Positions 53,283 to 61,945 of a stretch of DNA of 64,000 nt are shown here, piece by piece. The stretch comes from an uncultured Lachnospiraceae bacterium (GTDB lineage: Bacteria; Bacillota; Clostridia; Lachnospirales; Lachnospiraceae): the NCBI GenBank assembly GCA_947626415.1, contig CANQSA010000008.1, positions 1 to 64,000 of the forward strand, read 5' to 3'. The position numbers and the translations under genes are program-made. Numbering within the stretch: position 1 is the first letter of the stretch; every line of letters begins with the position of its first letter. Below the pieces are notes generated by a model that was given only the letters and a program-made list of their open reading frames with translations, was not told the origin of the DNA and made no database searches.

Positions 53283-54119
53283 CTATAACAATGACTGGTA
53301 AATATCCCGCTTCGACACGCCCCTGTCTTTTGCTACCTGTTTCATCGCTTCTTTATGTGGCATTCCCTGGCTCTCATAATATGCCATATGTTCGGAAATC
53401 TCCATGTTCTCCCACGCCTGTCTGCTTTCTTCTTCCAGTCTGGAAACGGGGATTCCCGCGATTACCAAAACAAATTCCCCTCTTGCCTCTGTCTCCTGAT
53501 AGTACGCTGCCGCTTCTGACAGCGATGTCTTCCAACCGTTTTCATGCAATTTCGTCAGTTCCTTACAGAGCGTAACGCTCCGATCCCCCAGTACCTCCAA
53601 CAGTTCCGCCAGCGTTTTCCCCAACCGATGCGGAGCTTCATATAATACAATGGTTCTGGTCTCGGTTTTCAGTTCCTCCAGAATCCGGCTGCGTTCCTTC
53701 TTATCCGGAGGCAAAAACGCCTCAAAGCAAAACCGTCTGGTAGCCTGTCCTGACATGGAGAGCGCTGTCACGCAGGCCGCCGGTCCGGGTAGGGCAGATA
53801 CGGTAATTCCCGCCTCATAGCATTGCCGTACCAATTCTTCTCCGGGATCAGAAATCCCCGGCGTTCCGGCATCCGTAATGAAAGCGACCTGTTTTCCGGC
53901 CTGTAATTGTTCGACCAGATAAGCCGCTTTCTCAATTTTATTGTGCTCATGATAACTGGTCATGGGCGTATGAATTTCAAAATGATTAAATAATTTCCGG
54001 CTGTGCCGGGTGTCCTCCGCCGCCACCAGATCCACCTCTTTCAATGTACGCAGGATCCGTACACTGATATCCTCCAGATTGCCAATGGGAGTGGGGCATA
54101 AGAAAAGAGTTCCTGCCAT
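53283..54119 (-). CDS. rsmI: 16S rRNA (cytidine1402-2'-O)-methyltransferase
   Basis: 278 residues of the tetrapyrrole-methylase fold. LFLCPTPIGNLEDISVRIL, the AAEDTRHSRKLFNHFEI stretch, ITDAGTPGISDPGEELVRQ and LPGPAACVTALSMSG are typical of RsmI. It methylates the ribose of C1402 in the small-subunit rRNA. The protein ends with a C-terminal domain (HKEAMKQVAKDRGVSKRDIYQ) often present in this family. It starts at ATG 54119 and ends 16 bases before the glyA -35. Confidence 0.94.
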   Translation of the reverse strand: MAGTLFLCPTPIGNLEDISVRILRTLKEVDLVAAEDTRHSRKLFNHFEIHTPMTSYHEHNKIEKAAYLVEQLQAGKQVAFITDAGTPGISDPGEELVRQCYEAGITVSALPGPAACVTALSMSGQATRRFCFEAFLPPDKKERSRILEELKTETRTIVLYEAPHRLGKTLAELLEVLGDRSVTLCKELTKLHENGWKTSLSEAAAYYQETEARGEFVLVIAGIPVSRLEEESRQAWENMEISEHMAYYESQGMPHKEAMKQVAKDRGVSKRDIYQSLL

Positions 54120-54204
54120 GATCTTCTTTATTCTCCATAGAAACTTTTATTGCTGAGTTCACTCCACTTTATGCTAACTTGCTTCATCTGCAACTCTTGC
54201 AACA

Positions 54205-54474
54205 TCAATCATATTGAATCCTCACTTTCCGAATTGACTCTAAAAATATATCTGGATTTTGGTACAAATTTTCAAGGATCGGTATTAAATCAATGTATTC
54301 TTCCACTTCCCCAATTCCCTGATAATTTGCCATAACCACAATATAACCATGATTCCATTCAACAATCCGGGTATACCTTTCCAGTTTTGGAGATGTCATA
54401 AAGCGTATCGTTCTGTTGTTATAGGAGAAAGATGTATATCGTTTGTCACTACTCAATATTGCTTCATCCGGCAC
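54205..54474 (-). CDS. small protein of unknown function, GTG start
   Basis: 89 residues. The start is put at GTG 54472-54474 because AAGGAGG lies eight bases upstream; the longer frame has only a TTG start and no site. The protein has a mixed alpha/beta pattern (YTSFSYNNRTIRFMTSP, RIVEWNHGYIVVMANYQG, IDLIPILENLYQNPDIFL) and no cysteine or signal peptide. I do not recognise the family. A nearly ideal promoter lies at 54537-54565, so it is expressed alone. Confidence 0.7.
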   Translation of the reverse strand: MPDEAILSSDKRYTSFSYNNRTIRFMTSPKLERYTRIVEWNHGYIVVMANYQGIGEVEEYIDLIPILENLYQNPDIFLESIRKVRIQYD

Positions 54475-54536
54475 AGATAAAACCTCCTTGTAAAATGATA
54501 CATATAATTTCACATCCAGCTTGATTTCATACAAAT

Positions 54537-54565
54537 ATTATACATCAATCTGTCTATAAATTCAA
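54537..54565 (-). promoter_or_regulatory. promoter of the 89-residue gene
   Basis: Minus-strand TTGAAT (54560-54565), 17-base spacer, TATAAT (54537-54542). The start codon is 63 bases downstream of the -10, consistent with the GTG start and its ribosome site at 54481-54487. Confidence 0.65.
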
Positions 54566-54603
54566 TATAGACTCCAACACATCGCAATTGTTCCCAACTT
54601 CTT

Positions 54604-55482
54604 TTACCGCTCTTTATCATCCTCCAGATAGTACAAATACACATCCTCCAGATTCAGTCCCTGCCGGATCCTGGGGAATTCTTCGGGCAGATCATCGCCC
54701 ACCAGCCGCAGCACCATGCCTTCTTTCCGCTGATACATATTGCCGACCCGGTAGGTCTGCTGCAGCGTCTGTGCAGTCTCCGGCGTACAGGATACCTCCG
54801 CGACCTTGCCCTCAAGAGACGCGATCAGCTCCGCCGGAGGCGCCTGCCCGACCAGACATCCCCGCTTCATCAGCAATACCTGCCCTGCGATACACTCAAT
54901 ATCGCTGACCACATGGGTTGCCAGCAATACGATCTTATCCCGCGCCGTCTCCGAAATATAGTTGCGGATCCGGATCCGTTCCTCGGGGTCGAGGCCGGCT
55001 GTCGGCTCATCCAGGATTAGGATTTCCGGGTTGCCGAGCAGCGCCGCCGCAAACAGCGCCCGCTGCTTCATGCCGCCCGAATAACCACTCAGCCGTTTTC
55101 CCGCCTGTCCTGCCAGACCGGTCAGCTCCAGATAGCGGTCGATCTGCTCCGTTGCTTCTTTCTTCTTCATTCCTTTTAAATCCGCAATATAATAAAGGAA
55201 CCGCCGCGCCGTAAACTGATCGTACATTCCCTGCTGCTGCGGCATATAACCGATTTTAGCACGAAATCCGGCGCCCATTTTCAAAATCTCCGTTCCGTTA
55301 TAAGTAATCGTACCGGCCGTGCGCGGCACACTGTCCGTCAACAGGTTCATCAGTGTGCTCTTTCCGGCTCCGTTAGGGCCTAAAATCCCATAAATTCCGG
55401 GAGTCAGCACCGCGTTAAAATCCCAGAGCGCCTTTTTCTCCCCATACTGTTTTCCGACATGTTCAAACTTCAATTCTCTCAT
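54604..55482 (-). CDS. ABC-2-type transporter ATPase
   Basis: 292 residues from ATG 55482 (AAAGGTGG upstream). Walker A ILGPNGAGKSTLMNLL, Q-loop YMPQQQGMYD, signature YSGGMKQRALFAAAL, Walker B EILILDEPTAGLD and H-loop LLATHVVSD are intact. It starts four bases inside the permease stop (ATGA), so both make one ABC exporter or efflux unit. The closeness to the lipoprotein array may reflect shared transport, but this is only a guess. Confidence 0.93.
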   Translation of the reverse strand: MRELKFEHVGKQYGEKKALWDFNAVLTPGIYGILGPNGAGKSTLMNLLTDSVPRTAGTITYNGTEILKMGAGFRAKIGYMPQQQGMYDQFTARRFLYYIADLKGMKKKEATEQIDRYLELTGLAGQAGKRLSGYSGGMKQRALFAAALLGNPEILILDEPTAGLDPEERIRIRNYISETARDKIVLLATHVVSDIECIAGQVLLMKRGCLVGQAPPAELIASLEGKVAEVSCTPETAQTLQQTYRVGNMYQRKEGMVLRLVGDDLPEEFPRIRQGLNLEDVYLYYLEDDKER

Positions 55483-57779
55483 CGCACTGTTCCACCTTTC
55501 CGTTTCCAAGATACAGCCGCACCGGCTGCCGCCAAACCGACACAGATCAACAATCCCGCTGCCGCGCCAAGCGTCAAGCCGCCGGCGTCCCGCATTCCAT
55601 TCATCAGGCACAGCGGTGAAAAAATGCTGAATCGGCTAAACGCATCCACGCCGATATAAACCATTCCCGCGGGAAGCACAAAAATAATCAGCGATTTCAG
55701 CAGAGACTGTAAGATTCCCGCCGAATGCTCGGAAACAAACAATACCAGGAATCCCAGCGACAAGGCCGCCAGATACCGTACCAGATAAAATACGATCAAA
55801 AACTGCAGCACGGTCAGACGGACGGGCAGATTTACAAAAACCGCCACGCTCTGTACCGGCGCAGACAGACCGGTCAGCCCGTAATTGGAGCATACCTCAT
55901 ACATTTGGCAGCCATAGACAATCAGGCAGATCAGAAAAGTCCCGCCTGCCGTCAGCAGATATTTCCGGACCCGGACCCTGCCTCTGCCATACCGCATAAC
56001 ACCCAGATAGAGCCGGGCGCCCTGCTGCCTTTCATACGCGAATAAACCGCCGGCCAGCAAAATCACGGCTGTCATAATCAGGATTGCCTGCCCCATTTCT
56101 GTTCTCCTGCTTTCCGTCCCGTAGAGCTTATCGTAACCAATCCGGCTTACATACTCCACCGGGATCCCCTTTTCGGTACAATCCGCATATTGGTCTGACA
56201 GCGTCACCAGTTCCGTCAGCATTTCATCCACATTCTGGAGCGCTTTATAAGTATCGCTTCTCCCTTCCTCTTCCTCGATCTGCTGCATTCTTTCCGCAAG
56301 ATTCTGTTTCTCCTGTTCCAGATACGCCTGTTTTTCCGGCAGGTACGGCCCCTTCAGAATCTCTATGTAATTCAGATAAAGCTGCATGGAATAATCATAC
56401 TGTACCGGATATACGTCAATGCCCCGAATACTGAGGAACAGCAAAACCGCCAGTACGAAAATACCACCCTGCACGATCATCTGTTTATACAATTCATGGC
56501 AGACCGGAATCAGCCGGCGACGCCGTTTCCGATTTTCCTTTTGACGGTGAAACAGTCCCTTTACCCGCAGCAGAAATTTCCGAATAAGCGACAGTTCCGC
56601 CGTCGGACGGATCCGCCCGGAGTAAACCGCCAATGCGCCCAATCCCAGAAGCAATAACGTCAGCACAATCCAGAATACCAAAAAAATCCCTACCGGAAAT
56701 CCAAAAAGATTTAAATTGTTATAGGACTGCATTACCGTTTTGGAATCCAGGAACGCGAAAAGATTGATATATTTGAAACCGGAAAACGGATTGGAACGGG
56801 GAATCCATGCCCACGCCGCATATTCCGCTCCCAAAAACAGCACCGCACCTCCGACGCCCAGCACCGCCATTCTGGAATAAGCGGTAAATACCCAGATCAG
56901 CAGACCCAGCACCGCCATCAGAAGCATTTTCCCCAAGATCAGCAGCAACAGGTAAGTACCAACGGAGACCCGTAATGTCACATTGTCAAATCCCGGTACC
57001 GACTGAACCGAACGGGACAGATCGCCCAGACTTCCGTAAATCCATACTGCAAGCAGCAGATTTTCCGCCCAAAGCAGTCCCGTCATAACGCAGGCTGAAA
57101 CCGCCATAAGCCCGCTTCTTCTGGCAGCCTGCCGTATTCTGCCGCCCGGCGTGGCGTAGATCAGATTCCACAGTCCCTTTTTCCGTTCTTCCATAAAGAA
57201 CAAGATCAAGATCAATAAAAATAAAAATGTCAGATATTCCGTCTGCCCGTATTCCGCAAGGGGCGTTACCGCTTCATTGTACCCCGGCGTCAGCGTCACA
57301 TCCGAAATCCCCTGAAAATCCGCCGCGGTCTTCTCAATATTGCGCTCCGCAAACCGGCTGTCACCGGAAGCAATCATATTCTCCTTCATTTGCCGGGCAT
57401 TTTCCTGAATCGCTGCCATCCGTTCCGGAAATGTCTCCAAAATATACCGGTACTGCTGTTCCAGCAGAGAATACGCGGAATCTTTGGCAAGCGGAACATA
57501 GGCATCCTCCTGCTGCATCCGTTCCTCCATTCTCTGATCCAGATAACCCGATACCGTTTCCAGCGCCTGTCTCATATTCAGATTCCGGTAATGCTCCAAA
57601 AAAATTTGGATCTCCTCATATGTCTGTTTCCGGCTGTCTGCGTCCGTCTTTACAGCCTCCCATCCGCCAAACAGATCAATGCGCTGCTGCCGCAAAAACA
57701 ACACCCCATTTACCAGAAAGAGCAGGATCACCATGACCACGATCCCTTTCCGGCATAACACTCTTCTCCATTCTTCCAT
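55479..57779 (-). CDS. large ABC-2-type permease
   Basis: 766 residues with membrane helices in two blocks (about 190-400 and 440-760), plus a long coiled outer stretch after the first helix (residues 35-170, with MRQALETVSGYLDQRMEERM). The halves resemble each other, so it may act as a fused dimer of two ABC-2 permease units. AAGGAGG stands six bases upstream of the ATG. It overlaps the ATPase gene and follows the first lipoprotein by 26 bases. Confidence 0.85.
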   Translation of the reverse strand: MEEWRRVLCRKGIVVMVILLFLVNGVLFLRQQRIDLFGGWEAVKTDADSRKQTYEEIQIFLEHYRNLNMRQALETVSGYLDQRMEERMQQEDAYVPLAKDSAYSLLEQQYRYILETFPERMAAIQENARQMKENMIASGDSRFAERNIEKTAADFQGISDVTLTPGYNEAVTPLAEYGQTEYLTFLFLLILILFFMEERKKGLWNLIYATPGGRIRQAARRSGLMAVSACVMTGLLWAENLLLAVWIYGSLGDLSRSVQSVPGFDNVTLRVSVGTYLLLLILGKMLLMAVLGLLIWVFTAYSRMAVLGVGGAVLFLGAEYAAWAWIPRSNPFSGFKYINLFAFLDSKTVMQSYNNLNLFGFPVGIFLVFWIVLTLLLLGLGALAVYSGRIRPTAELSLIRKFLLRVKGLFHRQKENRKRRRRLIPVCHELYKQMIVQGGIFVLAVLLFLSIRGIDVYPVQYDYSMQLYLNYIEILKGPYLPEKQAYLEQEKQNLAERMQQIEEEEGRSDTYKALQNVDEMLTELVTLSDQYADCTEKGIPVEYVSRIGYDKLYGTESRRTEMGQAILIMTAVILLAGGLFAYERQQGARLYLGVMRYGRGRVRVRKYLLTAGGTFLICLIVYGCQMYEVCSNYGLTGLSAPVQSVAVFVNLPVRLTVLQFLIVFYLVRYLAALSLGFLVLFVSEHSAGILQSLLKSLIIFVLPAGMVYIGVDAFSRFSIFSPLCLMNGMRDAGGLTLGAAAGLLICVGLAAAGAAVSWKRKGGTVR

Positions 57780-57805
57780 CCATTTCCTCCTTCCCTGGCT
57801 TGCGC

Positions 57806-59215
57806 CTATTCTGTCTGCTCCGCCCGATGTACGGTCAGATCCCCTTTCGCGATATCCGCTTTATCCAGCCAGCCGTATAGCTTATCATCCTCGGTAAACA
57901 GCACCATTTGATACCTGGCAGAAGTCGACATTAACAGATGCACTCCGAAATCAAGTTCCCCGATCCTCTTAAAATCAGAATCCAGCACGATAAAATCTGT
58001 TACAAATTCCTCCTGTTCCTTGTCAAACTGCGCATACCAGCAAGTTCCGTCATAAGAACAACTAATTGGTCTTGCTTCCGACAAAGCCCCATAGTCCGCT
58101 ACAATTTCCTCTGTTCCATCCTCCGGATGGTATAGTCTGATCTTTCCGTCTGAATATCCCATATCATTGCTGTTATAGTAAATGCCTTCCTCTGTTACAT
58201 AAAAATCCTCCGGATTCGGCACCTTTTCCAAACGAATTCTTTCCACTTGCTGATTTTCTGTATCAATCCTATTTAAAGAAAATGTTAAATGGCCTTCCGA
58301 TTCTCCCGGCTCGAATTTACTCTCAGCAAAATAAATATATCTTCCAAAGGGTTTTAAAATTACATAATCCTGATCAAATACATTTTCTGCATCCTGTATT
58401 TTGGGAAGCACATAGATACATTCCGCTTCTGCCTCACTGCCGCCCAGCGGTACCCGAAAAATACAGTTTTTCCCGTTCCGATAGTAGTCCTCTTTTTCTG
58501 TCTCTTCCCCCAGATTATGGATGTAATACACATACCCGTGATGAATCATAAATCCAATCGTAATACTGGAGATATTACAGTCTGCATTTTTTCTCTCAAT
58601 CACTTTAAGACTCTGCACCTTTACCCGTCCTGTTCCATCCGGATCGATTGCATACAGATTGGCATAGGTAATTGACGAAAATGTTTCTGTTTCGTCCCTC
58701 ACATCATCGTCTCGTTCAATCAGAACTGTGTATATCTTTCCGTTATAATATTCCAATCCAAACGTTTCCTCCGCCAAAAAAGCATCGCATGCTTCACTGT
58801 CATGGAGACATTCCGGTCTGTTGCATAAAATTCGATAACTGTGGTTTTTGGTATCATAGCAATATAAATATGCTCCCAATGCTCCCGGCGGGTTCATCTT
58901 GTAAATCAGTTGATAGAGATTCCCGTTTTCCGCCTCACAACGGGCTTCCCCCGCCGTTCTCCAGTCTCCATCCGTTTTCGGATCATACTCGATCTTCTCC
59001 GATTTCAGTTTTGTTTCCTCCGAGATTTTCCAGGCAGCAGGCGGTTCGGTCAGTTGCTTCGTTTTTCCGGTGATTAGAGAATCGCCGCCATTCCAGGTCG
59101 TAGTCTCTTTTCCGACTTGATCGGCTTCTTCCTTATGATTCTCTGCATCACCACATGCAGTAAAAATAAACATGGTAATCATACATAAGATGGCGCATAT
59201 TAACTTTTTATTCAT
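57806..59215 (-). CDS. beta-propeller-like lipoprotein 1
   Basis: 469 residues from ATG 59215. A lipoprotein signal (LICAILCMITMFIFTACGDA) has its cysteine at about residue 21. The mature part begins with a Thr/Gly/Ser-rich stretch and contains repeated readout strands of a DUF5050-like propeller. The motif LCNRPECLHDSEACDAFLAE gives a C-x4-C-x-H-x4-C pattern, which could hold a metal. The end DKADIAKGDLTVHRAEQTE is nearly the same in all four copies. It lies after secreted protein 1. Confidence 0.85.
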   Translation of the reverse strand: MNKKLICAILCMITMFIFTACGDAENHKEEADQVGKETTTWNGGDSLITGKTKQLTEPPAAWKISEETKLKSEKIEYDPKTDGDWRTAGEARCEAENGNLYQLIYKMNPPGALGAYLYCYDTKNHSYRILCNRPECLHDSEACDAFLAEETFGLEYYNGKIYTVLIERDDDVRDETETFSSITYANLYAIDPDGTGRVKVQSLKVIERKNADCNISSITIGFMIHHGYVYYIHNLGEETEKEDYYRNGKNCIFRVPLGGSEAEAECIYVLPKIQDAENVFDQDYVILKPFGRYIYFAESKFEPGESEGHLTFSLNRIDTENQQVERIRLEKVPNPEDFYVTEEGIYYNSNDMGYSDGKIRLYHPEDGTEEIVADYGALSEARPISCSYDGTCWYAQFDKEQEEFVTDFIVLDSDFKRIGELDFGVHLLMSTSARYQMVLFTEDDKLYGWLDKADIAKGDLTVHRAEQTE

Positions 59216-59283
59216 CGCTTTCTCTACTTTCCTTTTTATTTCATTGAGTTCATAAAACAAGGCAGATGCAGGCAAGCTTCTTT

Positions 59284-59724
59284 TTAATATACAATTTGCG
59301 CTACTGCGCCGGTTGTATTGCACTTACTCTTGCTTAAACCCACATAAGTAATTACGTTGCAGCTGACCATAGATCCTGAATTCCATGTATAAGTTACTTT
59401 TTCAGTTTCTGTTCCTGTCACCAATGAACCCACTTGTTTATCCAAAGTACCACTTATTTTATTTTTTTTCCCTGCACTTTTATAGTATACATAATTAATT
59501 TTCACATTTTTATATACCTCTTTAGAACCGCTCCCACTTCCTTCTCCTACCATATCAACTTGAGAATTAGTCGTGGTTACTGTAGCTTTTGCATACACAT
59601 CAACATACAGTGCATACCCTCTCCCGCTCGCTGTTCTGGTTGCAGCGAATGCCGACATTGCATTTCCAGCCACCATAACGACTGTCAGTACAAGTGCAGT
59701 CATAATCTTTCCTTTTTTGATCAT
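59284..59724 (-). CDS. small secreted protein 1 with conserved ends and variable middle
   Basis: 146 residues with a clear Sec signal (MTALVLTVVMVAGNAMSAFA, cut near residue 28), followed by ATRTASGRGYAL. The C-terminal block GSMVSCNVITYVGLSKSKC ends in TTGAVAQIVY. The middle is rich in Ser, Gly, Lys and Thr. AAAGGAGAAGG stands upstream. It is the first gene of a unit with lipoprotein 1 and has its own promoter (59803-59830). No family is known to me. Confidence 0.82.
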   Translation of the reverse strand: MIKKGKIMTALVLTVVMVAGNAMSAFAATRTASGRGYALYVDVYAKATVTTTNSQVDMVGEGSGSGSKEVYKNVKINYVYYKSAGKKNKISGTLDKQVGSLVTGTETEKVTYTWNSGSMVSCNVITYVGLSKSKCNTTGAVAQIVY

Positions 59725-59880
59725 ATTGACCTTCTCCTTTCATATTCGTATTTTTTTCTTTTTGTTCTTTGTTACCGCTTTGCATCTGCCCTGTTATTCC
59801 TAATTATACCAGAAAACACTTAAATTTCAACTTTAAATTTAGTATTTACAGATATAGATTTTTTCATTTTTTCATTTTTT
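59725..59880. repeat. duplicated intergenic block, copy 1
   Basis: This block is nearly the same as 61796-61945; only a few bases and one 9-base TTTTTTCAT unit differ (three units here, two there). The unit lies on the stop codon of lipoprotein 2. The block carries the promoter of secreted protein 1. Confidence 0.9.
59803..59830 (-). promoter_or_regulatory. promoter of secreted protein 1
   Basis: Minus-strand TTGAAA (59825-59830), 16-base spacer, TATAAT (59803-59808), within the duplicated block. Confidence 0.7.
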
Positions 59881-61275
59881 CATTTCCGCCCGATGTACGG
59901 TCAGATCCCCTTTCGCGATATCCGCTTTATTCAGCCAGCCGTACAGCTTATCATCCTCGGTAAACAGCACCATTTGATGTTTCGCGGAAATCGGCATTAA
60001 CAGATGCGCTCCGAAGTCAAGCTCTCCGATCTTCTTGAAATTGGAATCCAGCACGATAAAGTCTGTTACAAATTCATCCTGTCCCTTATTAAACTGCGCA
60101 TACCAGCAAGTGCCGTCAAAATAACACCCAAGGGCTTCGCTCTCTGCCAGAGCGCCATAATCCATTACAATCTCTTCTGTTCCATCCTCCAGGCGGTGCA
60201 GCCGGAGTTTCCCGTCTAAAGATCCGTCCTCTGTTATATGGCTATAATAGATCCCTTCTTCTGCTGCATAGTAAAAATAATCCGGGCTTTCCGCCAGCGG
60301 AATCCGCTCTACCCTTTTATTGACCGTATCAATCCTGCGCAGCGCCGTGCTCCGAACTCCATCCGGGTTACGCAAGTACTCTATAAAATACACATAGCTT
60401 CCATACGGCTTCATCACGATATCCTGATCATAGACGCTTCCCTCTGAACTCTGGTTTTTAGGCAGTACATAAATACATTCTGCGTCTGCCTCGGTCCCGC
60501 CCAACGGCACCCGGAAAATACAGTTCTTCCCGTTTCGGTAATAATCCTCTCGTTCCGGTTCTTCTCCCATTGAATGTTCATAATATACATATCCTCGATG
60601 GATCGTAAAGCTGAATCGAAAGCCTGATATATTATTATGTGCGTTTTTTCGTTCAATAATTTTCAGACTTTGTACCTTTTCCCTGCTGTTTTTGCCCGGA
60701 TCAATCGCGTACAGATCTGCATAGGTAACCGACGAAAATGTCACTTCGTCTTCTGTTTCTTCAAAATAGTCACTGTTATCCCGTTCGATCATAACGGTGT
60801 AGATTTTTCCGTTATAGTACTCCATTCCAAACACTTGTTCCGCCAGATATGCGTCACAGTCCTCATCCATGTGATAACATTCCGGTCTGCTGCACATAAT
60901 CCTGAACCCATGACTTTTCGCATCATAACAGGCTAAAAACGGGAGCAATTCCTGTGTTCTGTAAATGGGCTGATAGATATTCCCGTCTTCTCCTTCACAG
61001 TACATCAGTTCTGAGGTTCTCCAGTCCCCGTCCGTTTTCGGATTATACTCGATCTTCTCCGATTTCAGTTTTGTTTCCTCCGAGACCTCCCAGGCTGCAG
61101 GCGGGGCAGTCATCTGTTTCGTCTCTCCGGTAACCAGAGAATCCCTGCTGTTCCATGTCGTAGTCTCTTTTCCGTCCTGACCGGTTTCTTGATTATGATT
61201 CTCTACATCACCACATGCGGTAAAAATAAACATGGTAAACATACATAAGATGGCGCATATCAACTTTTTATTCAT
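59872..61275 (-). CDS. beta-propeller-like lipoprotein 2
   Basis: 467 residues. The signal (LICAILCMFTMFIFTACGDV) is nearly the same as in lipoprotein 1, as are many later stretches. The motif CSRPECYHMDEDCDAYLAE keeps the C-x4-C-x-H-x4-C pattern. The C-terminus is DKADIAKGDLTVHRAEMKK. A duplicate of the unit 57806-59880 with secreted protein 2 in front. The stop codon lies in the 9-base repeat of the duplicated block. Confidence 0.85.
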   Translation of the reverse strand: MNKKLICAILCMFTMFIFTACGDVENHNQETGQDGKETTTWNSRDSLVTGETKQMTAPPAAWEVSEETKLKSEKIEYNPKTDGDWRTSELMYCEGEDGNIYQPIYRTQELLPFLACYDAKSHGFRIMCSRPECYHMDEDCDAYLAEQVFGMEYYNGKIYTVMIERDNSDYFEETEDEVTFSSVTYADLYAIDPGKNSREKVQSLKIIERKNAHNNISGFRFSFTIHRGYVYYEHSMGEEPEREDYYRNGKNCIFRVPLGGTEADAECIYVLPKNQSSEGSVYDQDIVMKPYGSYVYFIEYLRNPDGVRSTALRRIDTVNKRVERIPLAESPDYFYYAAEEGIYYSHITEDGSLDGKLRLHRLEDGTEEIVMDYGALAESEALGCYFDGTCWYAQFNKGQDEFVTDFIVLDSNFKKIGELDFGAHLLMPISAKHQMVLFTEDDKLYGWLNKADIAKGDLTVHRAEMKK

Positions 61276-61339
61276 CTCTTCCTCCTTTTTCCTTTTACAC
61301 TGACTTCATAAAGCAGGGCAGACACACGCATGTTTATTT

Positions 61340-61795
61340 TTAATATACTATTTGCGCTACTGCGCCGGTTGTAGTACATGTATCACTGCTTAAACCCACA
61401 TAAGTAATTACGTTGCAGCTGACCATAGATCCCGAAGCCCATTCATATGTATAACTTTCTTTTTCTTCTGACCATGATTTTGAAGGAGATTTAGCATCTA
61501 TCGTATCGCTTACCTTCCCAATATTATTCCTATAGCGATATAAAACAAATTTAATCTTGACATTTCTAAAAACATCCTGACCCGTTGGTGGTATTGTCTC
61601 CTCCTTTCCTCCTGTTCCATTCATAACGCTTTCCTCAGTTGAAGTGGTTACTGTAGCCTTTGCAAAAGCCTGAACCCCCAATGCATACCCTCTCCCGCTC
61701 GCTGTTCTGGTTGCAGCGAACGCCGACATTGCATTTCCAGCCACCATAACGACTGTCAGTACAAGTGCAGTCATAATCTTTCTTTTTTTGATCAT
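61340..61795 (-). CDS. small secreted protein 2
   Basis: 151 residues, a paralogue of the protein at 59284-59724. The signal sequence and ATRTASGRGYAL are identical in type, and the end ASGSMVSCNVITYVGLSSDT plus TTGAVAQIVY matches. The middle (about residues 45-115) differs strongly: EESVMNGTGGKEETIPPTG and YRYRNNIGKVSDTIDAKSP. The conserved ends with a changed core suggest selection for diversity, or drift after duplication. Confidence 0.82.
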   Translation of the reverse strand: MIKKRKIMTALVLTVVMVAGNAMSAFAATRTASGRGYALGVQAFAKATVTTSTEESVMNGTGGKEETIPPTGQDVFRNVKIKFVLYRYRNNIGKVSDTIDAKSPSKSWSEEKESYTYEWASGSMVSCNVITYVGLSSDTCTTTGAVAQIVY

Positions 61796-61945
61796 ATTGA
61801 CCTTCTCCTTTCATATTTGTATTTTTTCTTTTTGTTCTTTGTTACCGCTTTGCATCTGCCCTGTTATTCTTAATTATACCAGAAAACACTTAAATTTCAA
61901 CTTTAAATTTAGTATTTACAGATATAGATTTTTTCATTTTTTCAT
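61796..61945. repeat. duplicated intergenic block, copy 2
   Basis: Matches 59725-59880 except for a few bases and one fewer TTTTTTCAT unit. It carries the promoter of secreted protein 2. Confidence 0.9.
61873..61900 (-). promoter_or_regulatory. promoter of secreted protein 2
   Basis: Minus-strand TTGAAA (61895-61900), 16-base spacer, TATAAT (61873-61878), identical to the copy at 59803-59830. Confidence 0.7.
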
